A stretch of DNA of 54,047 nucleotides from Chitinispirillaceae bacterium (GTDB taxonomy: Bacteria; Fibrobacterota; Chitinivibrionia; Chitinivibrionales; Chitinispirillaceae), in contig JAFGNB010000355.1 of NCBI GenBank assembly GCA_016927235.1, forward strand, positions 1 through 54,047. Direction: 5' to 3'. Below the pieces are notes generated by a model. The model worked only from the letters and a program-made list of their open reading frames with translations, had not been told where the DNA came from and did not search any database. Within the stretch, counting starts at the first letter, position 1. Each line of letters starts with the position of its first letter. Of the stretch, positions 46,030 to 54,047 are shown in pieces. The translations under genes and the position numbers were made by a program.

Positions 46030-47160
46030 ATGCCTTGGACGAAAAGCTATTGGTTATTCATGGCGCCGTTGTCTGCGGTAATCGTCATTACGGCCGTTAT
46101 CATCATACTGCCGGCATCCGCTCAAACCCCTATTGCCCCGAACCACCCGTATATCCGTTACTGGGGGAGGATCGATAGGCGAAAACCACAGGTGGTGCGG
46201 TTTGACTGGCCGGGTATCATGATCGAAGCTTGTTTCGAGGGGACGTCATGCACTATCGGCTTTGAAGGCAGCTGTGAATTCTATAATGTTTTCATCGACG
46301 GCAGATTCACGCATCGTTTTAAAGCCGATTCACTCCAGCGGCGATACGAACTCGCTTCCGGGCTTACCGATACGGTTCACCATCTTCTTGTTACCAAACG
46401 GTATGAAACCAGTAAACACGTTACCCTCTGTACCGGCCTCGCCATCGACGACGGCAGACGATTGCGGCCGCTCCCCCCGGCTCCGGGGCACCGTATCGAA
46501 TTCATCGGCTCCTCGACGCTGATCGGATACGGTAACGAGGCCAAAACGACCCAGTGCGATTCAGTATCGGAATTAACAAATTGTTACCTTTCCTACGGGC
46601 CGGTCGCCGCCAGACTGCTTGATGCCGAGTATGTAATGTGCGCGATTACCAGTCGCGGCCTCGTCCGCAACTACCATTCCCCTTTCATGTCCTCTTTCAG
46701 ACCGTTTCCGGCATATTATCACCGCACACTCTGGACCGATCCTGAAAGTCCTCGCTGGAACCATGATGCTCTTGAACCGGACGTCATTGTCATCTCCCTC
46801 GGCACCAACGATTTTTCGACGCGTCCCTATCCCCCCAAAGATCTCTTTTTAAACCGCTATTATTCGTTTATAAAGGAACTCTCCATGCTCCATCCCGAGG
46901 CCCACATCGTCTGCCTCGCCTCGAGCAGGGAACCTTTTCGTACCTACGTGAAGGATTTCGTCGGGAGGGAAACCGGGGAAGGAAACCGGCGTATCAGTTT
47001 TTTTACCTACGAAAGGGTCCCGGAGGGTGAGCGCGGATGCCACTGGCACCCTAATGTCAAGGCGCATCAACGGATCGCCGAGAAATTGGCGGCGTTCATA
47101 AGGCCTATTCTTGAAGGGAAAGACCGGACCGCGCCGCCCGTCGATCCTTTCGCAAAATAG
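46030..47160 (+). CDS. Exported CE2-like SGNH carbohydrate esterase
   Basis: A 376-residue protein with a signal peptide (LSAVIVITAVIIILPASAQ). Residues 36-150 look like the N-terminal jelly roll of CE2 esterases (RYWGRID, VRFDWPGIMIEACFEG). The SGNH hydrolase domain has block I FIGSSTLIGYGNE with Ser162, block III SLGTND with Asn260, and block V CHWHPN with His340. CE2 enzymes deacetylate plant polysaccharides such as xylan and glucomannan. The Asp usual before the HP pair is His338, which fits the Ser-His dyad described for some CE2 members. The Asp of GDS is Ser161. The substrate is not proved. Confidence 0.88.
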   Translation: MPWTKSYWLFMAPLSAVIVITAVIIILPASAQTPIAPNHPYIRYWGRIDRRKPQVVRFDWPGIMIEACFEGTSCTIGFEGSCEFYNVFIDGRFTHRFKADSLQRRYELASGLTDTVHHLLVTKRYETSKHVTLCTGLAIDDGRRLRPLPPAPGHRIEFIGSSTLIGYGNEAKTTQCDSVSELTNCYLSYGPVAARLLDAEYVMCAITSRGLVRNYHSPFMSSFRPFPAYYHRTLWTDPESPRWNHDALEPDVIVISLGTNDFSTRPYPPKDLFLNRYYSFIKELSMLHPEAHIVCLASSREPFRTYVKDFVGRETGEGNRRISFFTYERVPEGERGCHWHPNVKAHQRIAEKLAAFIRPILEGKDRTAPPVDPFAK

Positions 47161-47256
47161 TACTATATGCCGTCCCCCTCCCATGGCGCTGACCGTCGAA
47201 TGCATCCTCCCTGCCGCCCGGCATTCTCCGTACAAAGGAAATTGCACCTTCTCCCC

Positions 47257-47285
47257 TTGAACGCCCGTTTCATTATCTATATTAT
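47257..47285 (+). promoter_or_regulatory. Promoter for rpoN
   Basis: TTGAAC (47257-47262) and TATTAT (47280-47285) are separated by 17 bases in an otherwise gene-free stretch (47161-47461). Confidence 0.55.
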
Positions 47286-47304
47286 ATATATTAATTCACA
47301 GGTG

Positions 47305-47350
47305 TGCTGCGGCGTGATAGAACAAGACTCTTTTTTTTGCCGCCGCTGCA
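47305..47350. other. Possible hairpin and short repeats in the rpoN leader
   Basis: TGCTGCGGCG (47305-47314) can pair with CGCCGCTGCA (47341-47350) with one mismatch across a loop holding a T8 run. Further on, CATGCAGG is repeated in tandem near 47403 and 47413. The leader to the GTG start is about 170 bases, long enough for regulation. Confidence 0.3.
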
Positions 47351-47461
47351 ATTTAAATTATCAGTCACATTGATGCACCGTCCCGCGACCCTCCTGATTA
47401 AGCATGCAGGTTCATGCAGGGTGCAAATGGGCGACAGATTTTAATTCGGAAGGAGCCTCCC

Positions 47462-48895
47462 GTGAATCTCGGTCTGGATATATCATTGAAACTGCAGCAG
47501 AAGCTGTCGTTTCAGATGATCCAGTCGCTCAAGCTGCTTCAGGTTAATACCCTGCAGCTCGAACAGCTGCTCAAGACCGAACTTGAGATGAATCCGGTGC
47601 TTGAAGCGAGTGACGAAATCGAGGCTGAAATCGAAGCGGTACAGGAGCCGGAACAGCAGGATGATCTCAAAGGGGAGACCGAGGAAGATCTCAAGACATC
47701 AGAAGACGATATCGACTGGGAGGCGTATCTGGAGGAGGGCTTTGACCTCGGCTACTCCTATAATGAGGAGCGAGATCCCAATGAGGAGCGGTATGAACCG
47801 GCGCCGGTGTACCAGGAGACGCTCGAAGAACATATAACAAAGCAGCTTTCCGAAAGAAAAATCCCCCAAAAAATGCTGTTAATGGTTCAGTTTCTTATCG
47901 GCTGTCTTGATGCCGACGGCTACCTTCGGATTGACCTTCAGGCAATCACCGATTACACACAGGCCACTGTTTTCGATGTCGAAGAGGCGCTCCATATTGT
48001 GCAGACGATGGACCCTCCCGGGGTCGGTTCTCGCAATCTGCGCGAGTGCATGATGCTGCAACTGCGAACGCGGGGGCAGGATGAAGGTCTGGCCATGCGT
48101 ATTATCGATGAGGCGTGGGACCTTTTCGAACGGCTGAAAATACCCGAGCTCTCACGCAAATTCGGTGTCGAACCGCGACGGATCCAGGAGGCGATCGATG
48201 TGCTCAAGACCCTCAACCCCAAACCGGGAGCGCACTATGCCGGCGACAGGTCCTCGACGATCATTCCCGATCTTATCGTGGAGAAAATCGACGGCAAGTA
48301 CGTTGTGATGCTTAACGACCGCTCCGTCCCCTCTCTCCATATCAGTAATGCCTATGCAAAGCTTCTCAAACGGGGCAGTACGGCAAAAGGGGATGTGAAA
48401 AAATATCTTCGCGACAAATTCAACAGCGCCACATGGCTGATACGGTCGATCGAGCAGCGCAAGAACACCATGCTGCGGGTGATGTATGCGATTATTGAGC
48501 GACAACGGGATTTCTTCGAGAAAGGGCCGCCCCACATCAATCCGCTCAAATTGCAGGACATCGCCGATATGATCAACATGCATATATCGACGATAAGCAG
48601 GGTGACGAGCAATAAATACGTGCAGACGCGGCACGGTATTTTCGAACTGAAATATTTCTTTACCGAAGCCATAACGCAGGAAACCGGCTCCGGGACCGCC
48701 GACGTTTCGACCGAACGGATCAAAAACCGCATCAAAGAAATGATCGGGCACGAAAACGCTTCGGAGCCCCTCTCCGATCAGAAAATAGCCGAGCAGCTTG
48801 AAAAGGAGGGAATGGCCGTCGCGCGGCGGACCGTCGCCAAATATCGTGAACAGCTCAAACTGCTTCCCGCCCGTTTACGTCTGAAGTACGTGTGA
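47462..48895 (+). CDS. rpoN: RNA polymerase sigma-54 factor
   Basis: A 477-residue sigma-54. Region I is Gln/Leu-rich (LKLQQKLSFQMIQSLKLLQ), region II is acidic (residues about 55-110), then come the core-binding and HTH domains, and the RpoN box ARRTVAKYRE near the C-terminus, which contacts the -24 element. I chose GTG at 47462, six bases after GGAAGGAG; an ATG at 47414 would place this site inside the coding region. Sigma-54 needs an AAA+ activator to open promoters; no such activator is in the window. Confidence 0.96.
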   Translation: MNLGLDISLKLQQKLSFQMIQSLKLLQVNTLQLEQLLKTELEMNPVLEASDEIEAEIEAVQEPEQQDDLKGETEEDLKTSEDDIDWEAYLEEGFDLGYSYNEERDPNEERYEPAPVYQETLEEHITKQLSERKIPQKMLLMVQFLIGCLDADGYLRIDLQAITDYTQATVFDVEEALHIVQTMDPPGVGSRNLRECMMLQLRTRGQDEGLAMRIIDEAWDLFERLKIPELSRKFGVEPRRIQEAIDVLKTLNPKPGAHYAGDRSSTIIPDLIVEKIDGKYVVMLNDRSVPSLHISNAYAKLLKRGSTAKGDVKKYLRDKFNSATWLIRSIEQRKNTMLRVMYAIIERQRDFFEKGPPHINPLKLQDIADMINMHISTISRVTSNKYVQTRHGIFELKYFFTEAITQETGSGTADVSTERIKNRIKEMIGHENASEPLSDQKIAEQLEKEGMAVARRTVAKYREQLKLLPARLRLKYV

Positions 48896-48932
48896 CGGCC
48901 TGCCCGTTGGTACTTCCGTAAAATAGTACACT

Positions 48933-49796
48933 ATGCTGCATACCTCCCCGAGAAAACCCCCCTGGCTCAAGCGCCCCGCGGCATTCAGAGGAAAGCAGGG
49001 AGAGGTCCGGCGTCTTCTTGCCGCGCTTGAGCTGCATACCATTTGTTCCGAAGCACGGTGCCCGAACCGCAGCGAGTGTTACGCGCAGGGAACCGCCGCT
49101 TTTCTTGTCATGGGTCCGGTGTGTACTCGTCATTGCACCTTCTGCAGTGTGATGAAGGGCACTCCCGCGCCGCTCTCCATGGATGAAATCAACCGGGTGT
49201 CAAAGGCTGTCGATACGATGAAACTGCGTCATGCAGTGATCACCTCAGTGACCCGTGACGATCTCTCCGACGGCGGCGCCTCCTTTTTTGCGGAGTTGGT
49301 TGCCGCTTTTCGGAGGGACCGGCCAGGGGTAATCGTTGAACTTCTCATCCCCGATTTGAAAGGGGATTCCGCGGCGCTTGCAACCGTGTTCAGGAGCAGA
49401 CCCGATATACTTAACCATAATGTTGAAACCGTACCGTCATTATACGGGAAGATTCGGCCGCAGGCGGATTATCATCGATCGCTTTTCGTTTTACAAAGCG
49501 CTTCGCAGTCGGGATTGGTGACGAAATCAGGTCTCATGGTCGGTTTGGGCGAATCACCTCACGAGGTCTTCAGCGTACTCGACGACCTGAAAACCTGCGG
49601 CTGCAGGGTGGTGACCATCGGCCAGTATCTGCAACCCTCTTCGCACCATACTCCCGTCAAGGCCTTTATAACGCCTCAACAATTCGAAGCATACGCCGCA
49701 TACGGTGAAAAGGCCGGCATTTCGAAAGTCTTCGCCGGTCCGTTTGTAAGGAGTTCGTACCATGCATCGGCAATAGCGAAAGAGGTATTGCCATGA
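48933..49796 (+). CDS. lipA: Lipoyl synthase
   Basis: A 287-residue radical SAM enzyme that inserts two sulfurs into octanoyl groups of lipoyl domains. The auxiliary cluster ligands are Cys38, Cys43 and Cys49 (CSEARCPNRSEC), the radical SAM cluster ligands Cys64, Cys68 and Cys71 (CTRHCTFC), and the C-terminal RSSYHA carries the conserved serine ligand. The length is normal. No clear ribosome site precedes the ATG, 37 bases after rpoN; it may depend on translation of rpoN. Confidence 0.96.
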   Translation: MLHTSPRKPPWLKRPAAFRGKQGEVRRLLAALELHTICSEARCPNRSECYAQGTAAFLVMGPVCTRHCTFCSVMKGTPAPLSMDEINRVSKAVDTMKLRHAVITSVTRDDLSDGGASFFAELVAAFRRDRPGVIVELLIPDLKGDSAALATVFRSRPDILNHNVETVPSLYGKIRPQADYHRSLFVLQSASQSGLVTKSGLMVGLGESPHEVFSVLDDLKTCGCRVVTIGQYLQPSSHHTPVKAFITPQQFEAYAAYGEKAGISKVFAGPFVRSSYHASAIAKEVLP

Positions 49797-49863
49797 AAAA
49801 CGGACGTTGTCACTCTTTTCTGTACTCTTATTGCTACAGGTACTATTTTTGAGCTGTTCATGA
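49789..49863 (+). pseudogene. Possible remnant of a lipoprotein gene (signal peptide only)
   Basis: From TTG at 49789 the frame reads a basic start, a leucine-rich core (LSLFSVLLLLQVLFLSC) and stops one residue after the Cys. That is a complete lipoprotein signal with almost no mature protein. The nearby ATG at 49793, which overlaps the lipA stop, would enter this frame if the run of five A were six. I therefore suspect a decayed lipoprotein gene or a tiny lipopeptide. It overlaps the -35 of the hpf promoter. Evidence is limited to this pattern. Confidence 0.3.
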
Positions 49864-49878
49864 GCGGAAATTTATTAT
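49849..49878 (+). promoter_or_regulatory. Promoter for hpf
   Basis: TTGAGC (49849-49854) and TATTAT (49873-49878) with 18 bases between them, about 60 bases before the start of hpf. Confidence 0.5.
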
Positions 49879-49945
49879 AGTATTGAACAATCATATACAA
49901 AAAAATTTCCACTACCACGAAAATCATACGCAAAAAGGAGCGTTG

Positions 49946-50254
49946 ATGATGGAGATCCGGATAACCTCACGACACAATAAAGCATCCCCGTCGCTTCAGG
50001 ACACCATTACCGATGAGCTTAGGAAAGTCGGGAAATTTTTCGATAAGATCACCTCATGTCATGTCATACTTGATAGTGAACATGTTGAAAAAGTCGCCGA
50101 AATCACCATGAGTACGCTCGGACGCCAGGTTGTCGCCGTCGCCCGGGCTGAAAATATCGGGAAAGCATTTGACGACGCGTTGGCAAAGGCCGAACGTCAG
50201 TTAAAAAAATTAAACGCAAAAATAAAGAACCATAAACTTAAACCTGCCGAATAG
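49946..50254 (+). CDS. hpf: Ribosome hibernation promoting factor (short form)
   Basis: A 102-residue HPF/YfiA protein that binds the 30S subunit decoding region in stationary phase. The beta-alpha-beta fold is seen in MEIRITSRHNKASPSLQDTI, the EHVEKVAEITMS strand and the helix ENIGKAFDDALAKAERQLKK. It lacks the C-terminal dimerisation domain of the long form. ATG codons at 49946 and 49949 both follow AAAAAGGAG; either may serve. It follows rpoN-lipA closely, as hpf often follows rpoN in other bacteria. Confidence 0.93.
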   Translation: MMEIRITSRHNKASPSLQDTITDELRKVGKFFDKITSCHVILDSEHVEKVAEITMSTLGRQVVAVARAENIGKAFDDALAKAERQLKKLNAKIKNHKLKPAE

Positions 50255-50351
50255 GCCATTTGTTGCAGCGGTTCGTTTTGCAGAGGGAAGATGAAAAAAA
50301 CGGAGGCGGTGCGCCGTCATCGGGTGAGCTTCCGTGCGGAAAGGGTGTGCG

Positions 50352-51290
50352 GTGAAGAAAACTGATGTAGACCTTATCGTCGGCGCATCCATTCTTGTGG
50401 CGATTTGTATCTTGATTTTCGGTGTTTTATGGCTCAAAGAGGCCTCCCTGTCGCGGAAAATGGTCGATTACGCCGTCCTCTTTCCCGATGTCGGAACACT
50501 GCAGGTAGGCGATCCGGTGATGATCAACGGCGTGACAAAGGGCTCCGTTAAAAATATCTCCCTGCGGAAAAGCGATGTTGCGGTAATCCTTGAGTTGGAT
50601 AAGAGCGTCCTAGTGACCGATTCGTGCAGGATAACGATTCAGAACATAGGATTGATGGGTGAACGCGGCGTCGGTCTGCTGTACTCTGAACGGGGAACCG
50701 TGGTAAAACCGGTTCAAGGTAAAGACACCACCTTTTCACGGGGGAGTTTCGATACCGGCATCGCCGAAGCGATGGCAATGCTCGGAACGGTACTGGCAGA
50801 GGTGCAGACACTTGCGGGCAATCTGGCGTCGATCGTTGAGCAGACGGTGGGCGATTCCTCGTTCATACCGCTGTTCAAGGAGATTGTGGCACGACTCGAC
50901 ACCGTCGTGCTCGCCGTGCAGGACCTCCTGGGGGAAAATCGCTCCGCCATCGACCGGAGTATCGATAATCTGCAGGCGATTTCCGAAGAGGCGAAACTGC
51001 TCCTTGAACGCAACAGCTCCGGAATCGATTCGATGATCGCTGATGGTGAAGTGCTTACCTCGCGCGCGGTCCTCATCGCCGGCACCGTCGATACGTTGAC
51101 ACGATCGGTGCGGACGATGCTCGATCGGTTTCAGGACCCGGAAAGCTCGGTAGGAAAATTACTGCGCGACAAGGAACTGTACCGGGATCTAAAAACCACC
51201 GTCGCCGATCTCGACACGCTGGTCAGGAATGTGCGGGAGGACGCCCTGAAACTGCGTATAAAATTCGGGTTCGGGAAAAAACGGAAGTAG
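50352..51290 (+). CDS. MCE/MlaD-family membrane protein
   Basis: A 312-residue protein with one N-terminal TM helix (LIVGASILVAICILIFGVLW), an MCE domain (about 33-115; YAVLFPDVGTLQVGDPVMIN, GLMGERGVGL), and a long helical C-terminus (about 130-300) built of coiled coils. Proteins of this type form rings with hydrophobic tunnels that carry phospholipids between the membranes. I chose GTG 50352, six bases after GGAAAGGG. The usual MlaE/MlaF permease and ATPase genes are not adjacent, so they must be elsewhere. Confidence 0.9.
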   Translation: MKKTDVDLIVGASILVAICILIFGVLWLKEASLSRKMVDYAVLFPDVGTLQVGDPVMINGVTKGSVKNISLRKSDVAVILELDKSVLVTDSCRITIQNIGLMGERGVGLLYSERGTVVKPVQGKDTTFSRGSFDTGIAEAMAMLGTVLAEVQTLAGNLASIVEQTVGDSSFIPLFKEIVARLDTVVLAVQDLLGENRSAIDRSIDNLQAISEEAKLLLERNSSGIDSMIADGEVLTSRAVLIAGTVDTLTRSVRTMLDRFQDPESSVGKLLRDKELYRDLKTTVADLDTLVRNVREDALKLRIKFGFGKKRK

Positions 51291-51295
51291 CGCGT

Positions 51296-51562
51296 ATGAT
51301 CGAACGCCAGGTAGCGGTGGCCAATGAAATGGGGATCCATGCCCGTCCGTCATCGATGATCGTTCAGACCGCACAGAAATTCAAATCGGATATAGTTGTG
51401 GTAAAAAACGGCGCCGTGGCCGACGCAAAGAGCATCATGAGCGTCATGATGCTTGCCGCTACGCGCGGCTCCATGGTAACCATTCGCGCTTCGGGAATTG
51501 ATGAAGCGGACGCAGTGAGGGCAATTGCCGGGCTTTTCGAAAAGAAATTTGATGAGCAGTAG
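51296..51562 (+). CDS. ptsH: HPr phosphocarrier protein
   Basis: An 88-residue HPr. His15 lies in GIHARP, and Ser46 lies in AKSIMSVM, both at the canonical numbers. His15 receives phosphate from enzyme I; Ser46 is the site used by HPr kinase, so the protein may serve regulation as well as sugar uptake. No enzyme I or HprK gene is in the window. It lies five bases after the MCE gene. Confidence 0.95.
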   Translation: MIERQVAVANEMGIHARPSSMIVQTAQKFKSDIVVVKNGAVADAKSIMSVMMLAATRGSMVTIRASGIDEADAVRAIAGLFEKKFDEQ

Positions 51563-51609
51563 GTGAGGCGAGACGATGGGGCGACGCGGCGCGCTGCGCC
51601 GATGCGCTT

Positions 51610-51626
51610 CAGGGAAGGTTTCCCTG
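51610..51626. other. Hairpin between ptsH and hom
   Basis: CAGGGAA (51610-51616) and TTCCCTG (51620-51626) form a perfect 7-bp stem with a GGT loop. A second small GC stem (GGCGC/GCGCC) lies just upstream. There is no T-run, so this is a structured leader and not a clear terminator. Confidence 0.35.
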
Positions 51627-51692
51627 CCGAAATCGGCGCGGACGGGCATCCACCCGCCCGAACCGAGCGAACCGGGAAAAAGTGAGGCACGT

Positions 51693-52991
51693 ATGAAAGA
51701 AGTGGCAATCGGCCTTATCGGCGCGGGTACGGTCGGCGGCGGCGTCGTTAAGATATTACACGCACGCCGCCACGCCCTCGATGCAATGGGGGTGCGCGTG
51801 CGCCTTGCGCGTATCGCCGACAAGGCGACCGCGCGGTTTGCTGCGTTGCCGGTGGGGGATGCGGTGTGTACGGCAAATGCCGAGGATATTCTGAACGATC
51901 CGTCGATTCATATTGTCGTCGAGTTAGTCGGGGGAACGACGTTCGCGAAGAAAGTGGTGCTTGACGCACTCTCCCGCGGAAAGCATGTGATCACGGCGAA
52001 CAAGGCGCTTATCGCCGAATGCGGCACGGAGCTTTTTGAATGCGCCTCAAAACGCGGCGTCTCGCTCTATTTCGAGGCCTCGGTCGGCGGAGGCATGCCG
52101 GTAATCAAGACGATCCGCGAGGCACTCGCAGGCAACGAAATCGTGTCGGTCAAGACCATCATCAACGGCACCTGCAATTACATCCTCACGAGGATGACCG
52201 TCGAGGGGTTACCTTTTACCACCGTGCTCACCGAAGCGCAGAAAAACGGCTATGCCGAGGCGGACCCGACACTCGATGTCGGCGGCGGCGATGCGGGGCA
52301 TAAGGTGGCAATCCTAGCGTCGCTCATCAGCGGCGGGTATGTACCGTTCAATGCCGTATTTATCGAAGGCATCACGGCTATCGGCGGAGAGGATATCGCC
52401 TTTGCACGGGATTTGGGCTATGTCATTAAACTCCTCGGCGTCATCAACAGGAAGCCGGGAAGCGGCGCGATCGACGCCCGTGTTCACCCCGCCATGCTGC
52501 CGTCGCACCATATCCTCGCCTCGGTATCGGATGTCTTCAACGCCGTGCTGCTCGAGGGCGATGCCGTCGGCCGCATCCTTCTTTATGGGAAAGGGGCCGG
52601 GGAGATGCCCACCGGATCGGCAGTAGTAAGCGATATCGTCGATATCGCACGGAACATTGCAGGCGCGCTGCCGTGCCGCATTCCGATGGAGTACTACGGC
52701 GCCAATCGTGTCGTTCCCGTACAACCGATTGAAAAAATATCCTCGCGGTATTATTTGCGGTTTACCGTAACCGACAAGCCCGGCGTGCTTGGGTCAATCG
52801 CCGCCGTGTTGGGCGGTGAGGGGATATCCATCGCGTCGGTAATGCAGCGGGAGGGATATGCCGATGACAGCGTCCCGGTTATTATTTTAACGCACAGGGC
52901 GAAAGAACAGGGCGTACGCCGTGCGCTTGCGACGATCGAAAAAATGGATTTCATCAGGCAGAACACCCGGGTAATCCGCATTGAGGAGTAA
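51693..52991 (+). CDS. hom: Homoserine dehydrogenase
   Basis: A 432-residue enzyme that reduces aspartate semialdehyde to homoserine. The NAD(P) loop is IGLIGAGTVGGGV, the family core includes HVITANKALIAECG, FEASVGGGMPVIKT, INGTCNYILTRM and GYAEADPTLDVGGGDAGHK, with the catalytic lysine in the last. A C-terminal ACT domain (from about 350; LRFTVTDKPGVLGSIAAVLG) is the usual site of threonine feedback. I chose ATG 51693 after GAGG; the longer upstream frame does not resemble the family. Threonine synthase follows. Confidence 0.96.
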   Translation: MKEVAIGLIGAGTVGGGVVKILHARRHALDAMGVRVRLARIADKATARFAALPVGDAVCTANAEDILNDPSIHIVVELVGGTTFAKKVVLDALSRGKHVITANKALIAECGTELFECASKRGVSLYFEASVGGGMPVIKTIREALAGNEIVSVKTIINGTCNYILTRMTVEGLPFTTVLTEAQKNGYAEADPTLDVGGGDAGHKVAILASLISGGYVPFNAVFIEGITAIGGEDIAFARDLGYVIKLLGVINRKPGSGAIDARVHPAMLPSHHILASVSDVFNAVLLEGDAVGRILLYGKGAGEMPTGSAVVSDIVDIARNIAGALPCRIPMEYYGANRVVPVQPIEKISSRYYLRFTVTDKPGVLGSIAAVLGGEGISIASVMQREGYADDSVPVIILTHRAKEQGVRRALATIEKMDFIRQNTRVIRIEE

Positions 52992-53023
52992 AAGGACGCG
53001 GGCGTGAAAGAAGCTGTTTATTT

Positions 53024-54047
53024 ATGAGATACGTCAGCACCCGTGGAAATTATCCTCCGGTAACCGCATCACTGGCAATAGGTCTCGGCATGGTGCCTGA
53101 GGGAGGGCTGTTTGTGCCGCAGTCGCTCCCGCACCTTCCCGTCGAGTCATTTCGAGACGCCCGCTCCTATCGGCAGGTCGCCCGAACGGTGATGCAGCCG
53201 CTGCTTGCCGATTTCACCGCCGTCGAGCTTGCGCAGTGCGTCGATCTCGCCTACGATTCCTCAAATTTCGATACGGCGTCGGTGGTTGACATGGTCGATC
53301 TTGACGAAACGCGTACCTTCATGGAGCTCTGGCACGGGCCGACCGCGGCCTTTAAGGACATCGCGCTGCAGGTTATGCCCCACCTGCTTTCCTTTTCAAA
53401 AAAGAAAAATGGGACCGCCCACCATACCGTCATTCTGGTAGCCACCTCCGGCGACACCGGAAAGGCCGCGCTCGAAGGATTCAAGGACGCGCCCGGCATT
53501 TCCATCATCGTGTTCTACCCGCACGAGGGGGTGAGTGAAATACAGAAACTGCAGATGGTCACCACCGAGGGCCGTAACACCGCGGTGGTGGCGGTGCGGG
53601 GTAACTTCGATGATTGTCAGACCGAAGTAAAGGCGCTCTTTGCCGATCCGCTGCTCAGGGCGCAGTTGCTCGAACAAGGAATCGAATTCTCGTCCGCCAA
53701 TTCCATCAACTGGGGCAGACTCTGCCCGCAGATCGTCTACTATTTCACCGCCTATGCCGACGCGGTGCGGCGCGGCAGGGTCGCGACGGGTGAGCCGGTC
53801 GATTTCTGCGTGCCCACCGGAAATTTCGGCAATCTCCTGGCGGGATACTACGCCCGGTGCATGGGGCTCCCCGTCGACAAGCTGATCTGCGCCTCGAATA
53901 AAAACCGCGTTCTGCCCGATTTTTTCTCCACCGGCGTCTATGACCGGCGGCGGGAGTTCTACCGGACCAATTCGCCGTCGATGGACATTCTTATCTCATC
54001 GAATCTGGAGCGGTTCCTTTATGCGATGACCGGCGGCGATACCGCAC
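53024..54047 (+). CDS. thrC: Threonine synthase, 5' part (partial)
   Basis: The frame starts MRYVSTRGNYPPVTASLAIG, typical of the longer ThrC class, and runs to the end of the window without a stop (about 341 residues). The PLP lysine lies in GPTAAFKDIALQ, and the phosphate-binding loop is ATSGDTGKAALEGF. The segment SSANSINWGRLCPQIVYYF and VPTGNFGNLLAGYYA are further family marks. It converts O-phosphohomoserine to threonine and follows hom by 32 bases, so the two form a threonine operon. The C-terminus lies outside the window. Confidence 0.95.
   Translation, partial: MRYVSTRGNYPPVTASLAIGLGMVPEGGLFVPQSLPHLPVESFRDARSYRQVARTVMQPLLADFTAVELAQCVDLAYDSSNFDTASVVDMVDLDETRTFMELWHGPTAAFKDIALQVMPHLLSFSKKKNGTAHHTVILVATSGDTGKAALEGFKDAPGISIIVFYPHEGVSEIQKLQMVTTEGRNTAVVAVRGNFDDCQTEVKALFADPLLRAQLLEQGIEFSSANSINWGRLCPQIVYYFTAYADAVRRGRVATGEPVDFCVPTGNFGNLLAGYYARCMGLPVDKLICASNKNRVLPDFFSTGVYDRRREFYRTNSPSMDILISSNLERFLYAMTGGDTA

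Noticed and set aside
47414-47461. An upstream ATG start for rpoN
   Set aside because: The extra 16 residues do not resemble sigma-54 N-termini, and the strong GGAAGGAG site lies within them, favouring GTG 47462.
50291-50365. A 24-codon frame starting MKKTEAVRRH before the MCE gene
   Set aside because: It overlaps the MCE start region in another frame and has no conserved feature; the GTG start with GGAAAGGG explains the region better.

Overview
The window reads as a chromosomal segment of a Gram-negative (diderm) bacterium of moderate-to-high GC. Outer-membrane-type proteins, lipoprotein signals, an ExbB/ExbD/TonB-type energy-transducing set, an MCE-domain protein and a Wza/Wzc-type polysaccharide export system all point to two membranes. 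The long GreA-like protein, the large TPR lipoproteins and the secreted proteins with a DNPWDP-type N-terminus would fit Fibrobacterota or a neighbouring FCB/PVC or spirochaete-like lineage. That placement is inference; no rRNA gene is present to test it. I see no tRNA, CRISPR array, insertion sequence or prophage. Many genes are joined by ATGA or TAATG overlaps, so the operons are tightly packed.

Region 1 (1-7970): the 3' end of nadA and valS with a clear intrinsic terminator. Then comes a three-gene operon of a lysine 2,3-aminomutase-type radical SAM enzyme and two different ATP-grasp ligases of the D-Ala-D-Ala ligase type, followed by an M29 aminopeptidase.

Region 2 (7971-20948), the most interesting part: a promoter overlapping a palindrome and a small MerR-type HTH protein, two paralogous exported proteins that are probably outer-membrane barrels, two very large TPR proteins (1162 aa, and a 1004-aa lipoprotein), and a small exported protein. 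Then, from its own promoter, come an ExbB/TolQ homologue, an ExbD homologue whose usual proton-carrying Asp is Asn, a STAS protein, a second ExbD with the Asp intact, and a TonB/AgmX-like protein. The gene content resembles the Agl-Glt gliding and Nfs spore-coat machines of myxobacteria, but with a STAS regulator embedded in the motor operon.

Region 3 (20980-28095): a polysaccharide operon directly downstream, with a Wza-like export protein, a Wzc-type tyrosine kinase, a three-domain methyltransferase-GT2-GT4 protein and a further GT4 enzyme. Its position suggests that the envelope machine handles or moves on an exported polysaccharide.

Region 4 (28243-33056): a small outer-membrane-type protein, an orphan HicB-like small protein, endonuclease IV, a secreted right-handed beta-helix protein and a PEGA-domain membrane protein.

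Region 5 (33170-43041): shikimate pathway genes aroE, aroC (with an extra internal segment), aroA and aroB, interrupted by a polytopic membrane protein and a 710-aa GreA-type factor, then a soluble GGDEF protein.

Region 6 (43179-54047): a probably leaderless XRE-cupin regulator next to leuC and leuD, a CE2-like SGNH esterase, rpoN, lipA, hpf, an MCE protein, HPr, homoserine dehydrogenase and the start of threonine synthase. These are mostly housekeeping, amino-acid and cofactor genes.
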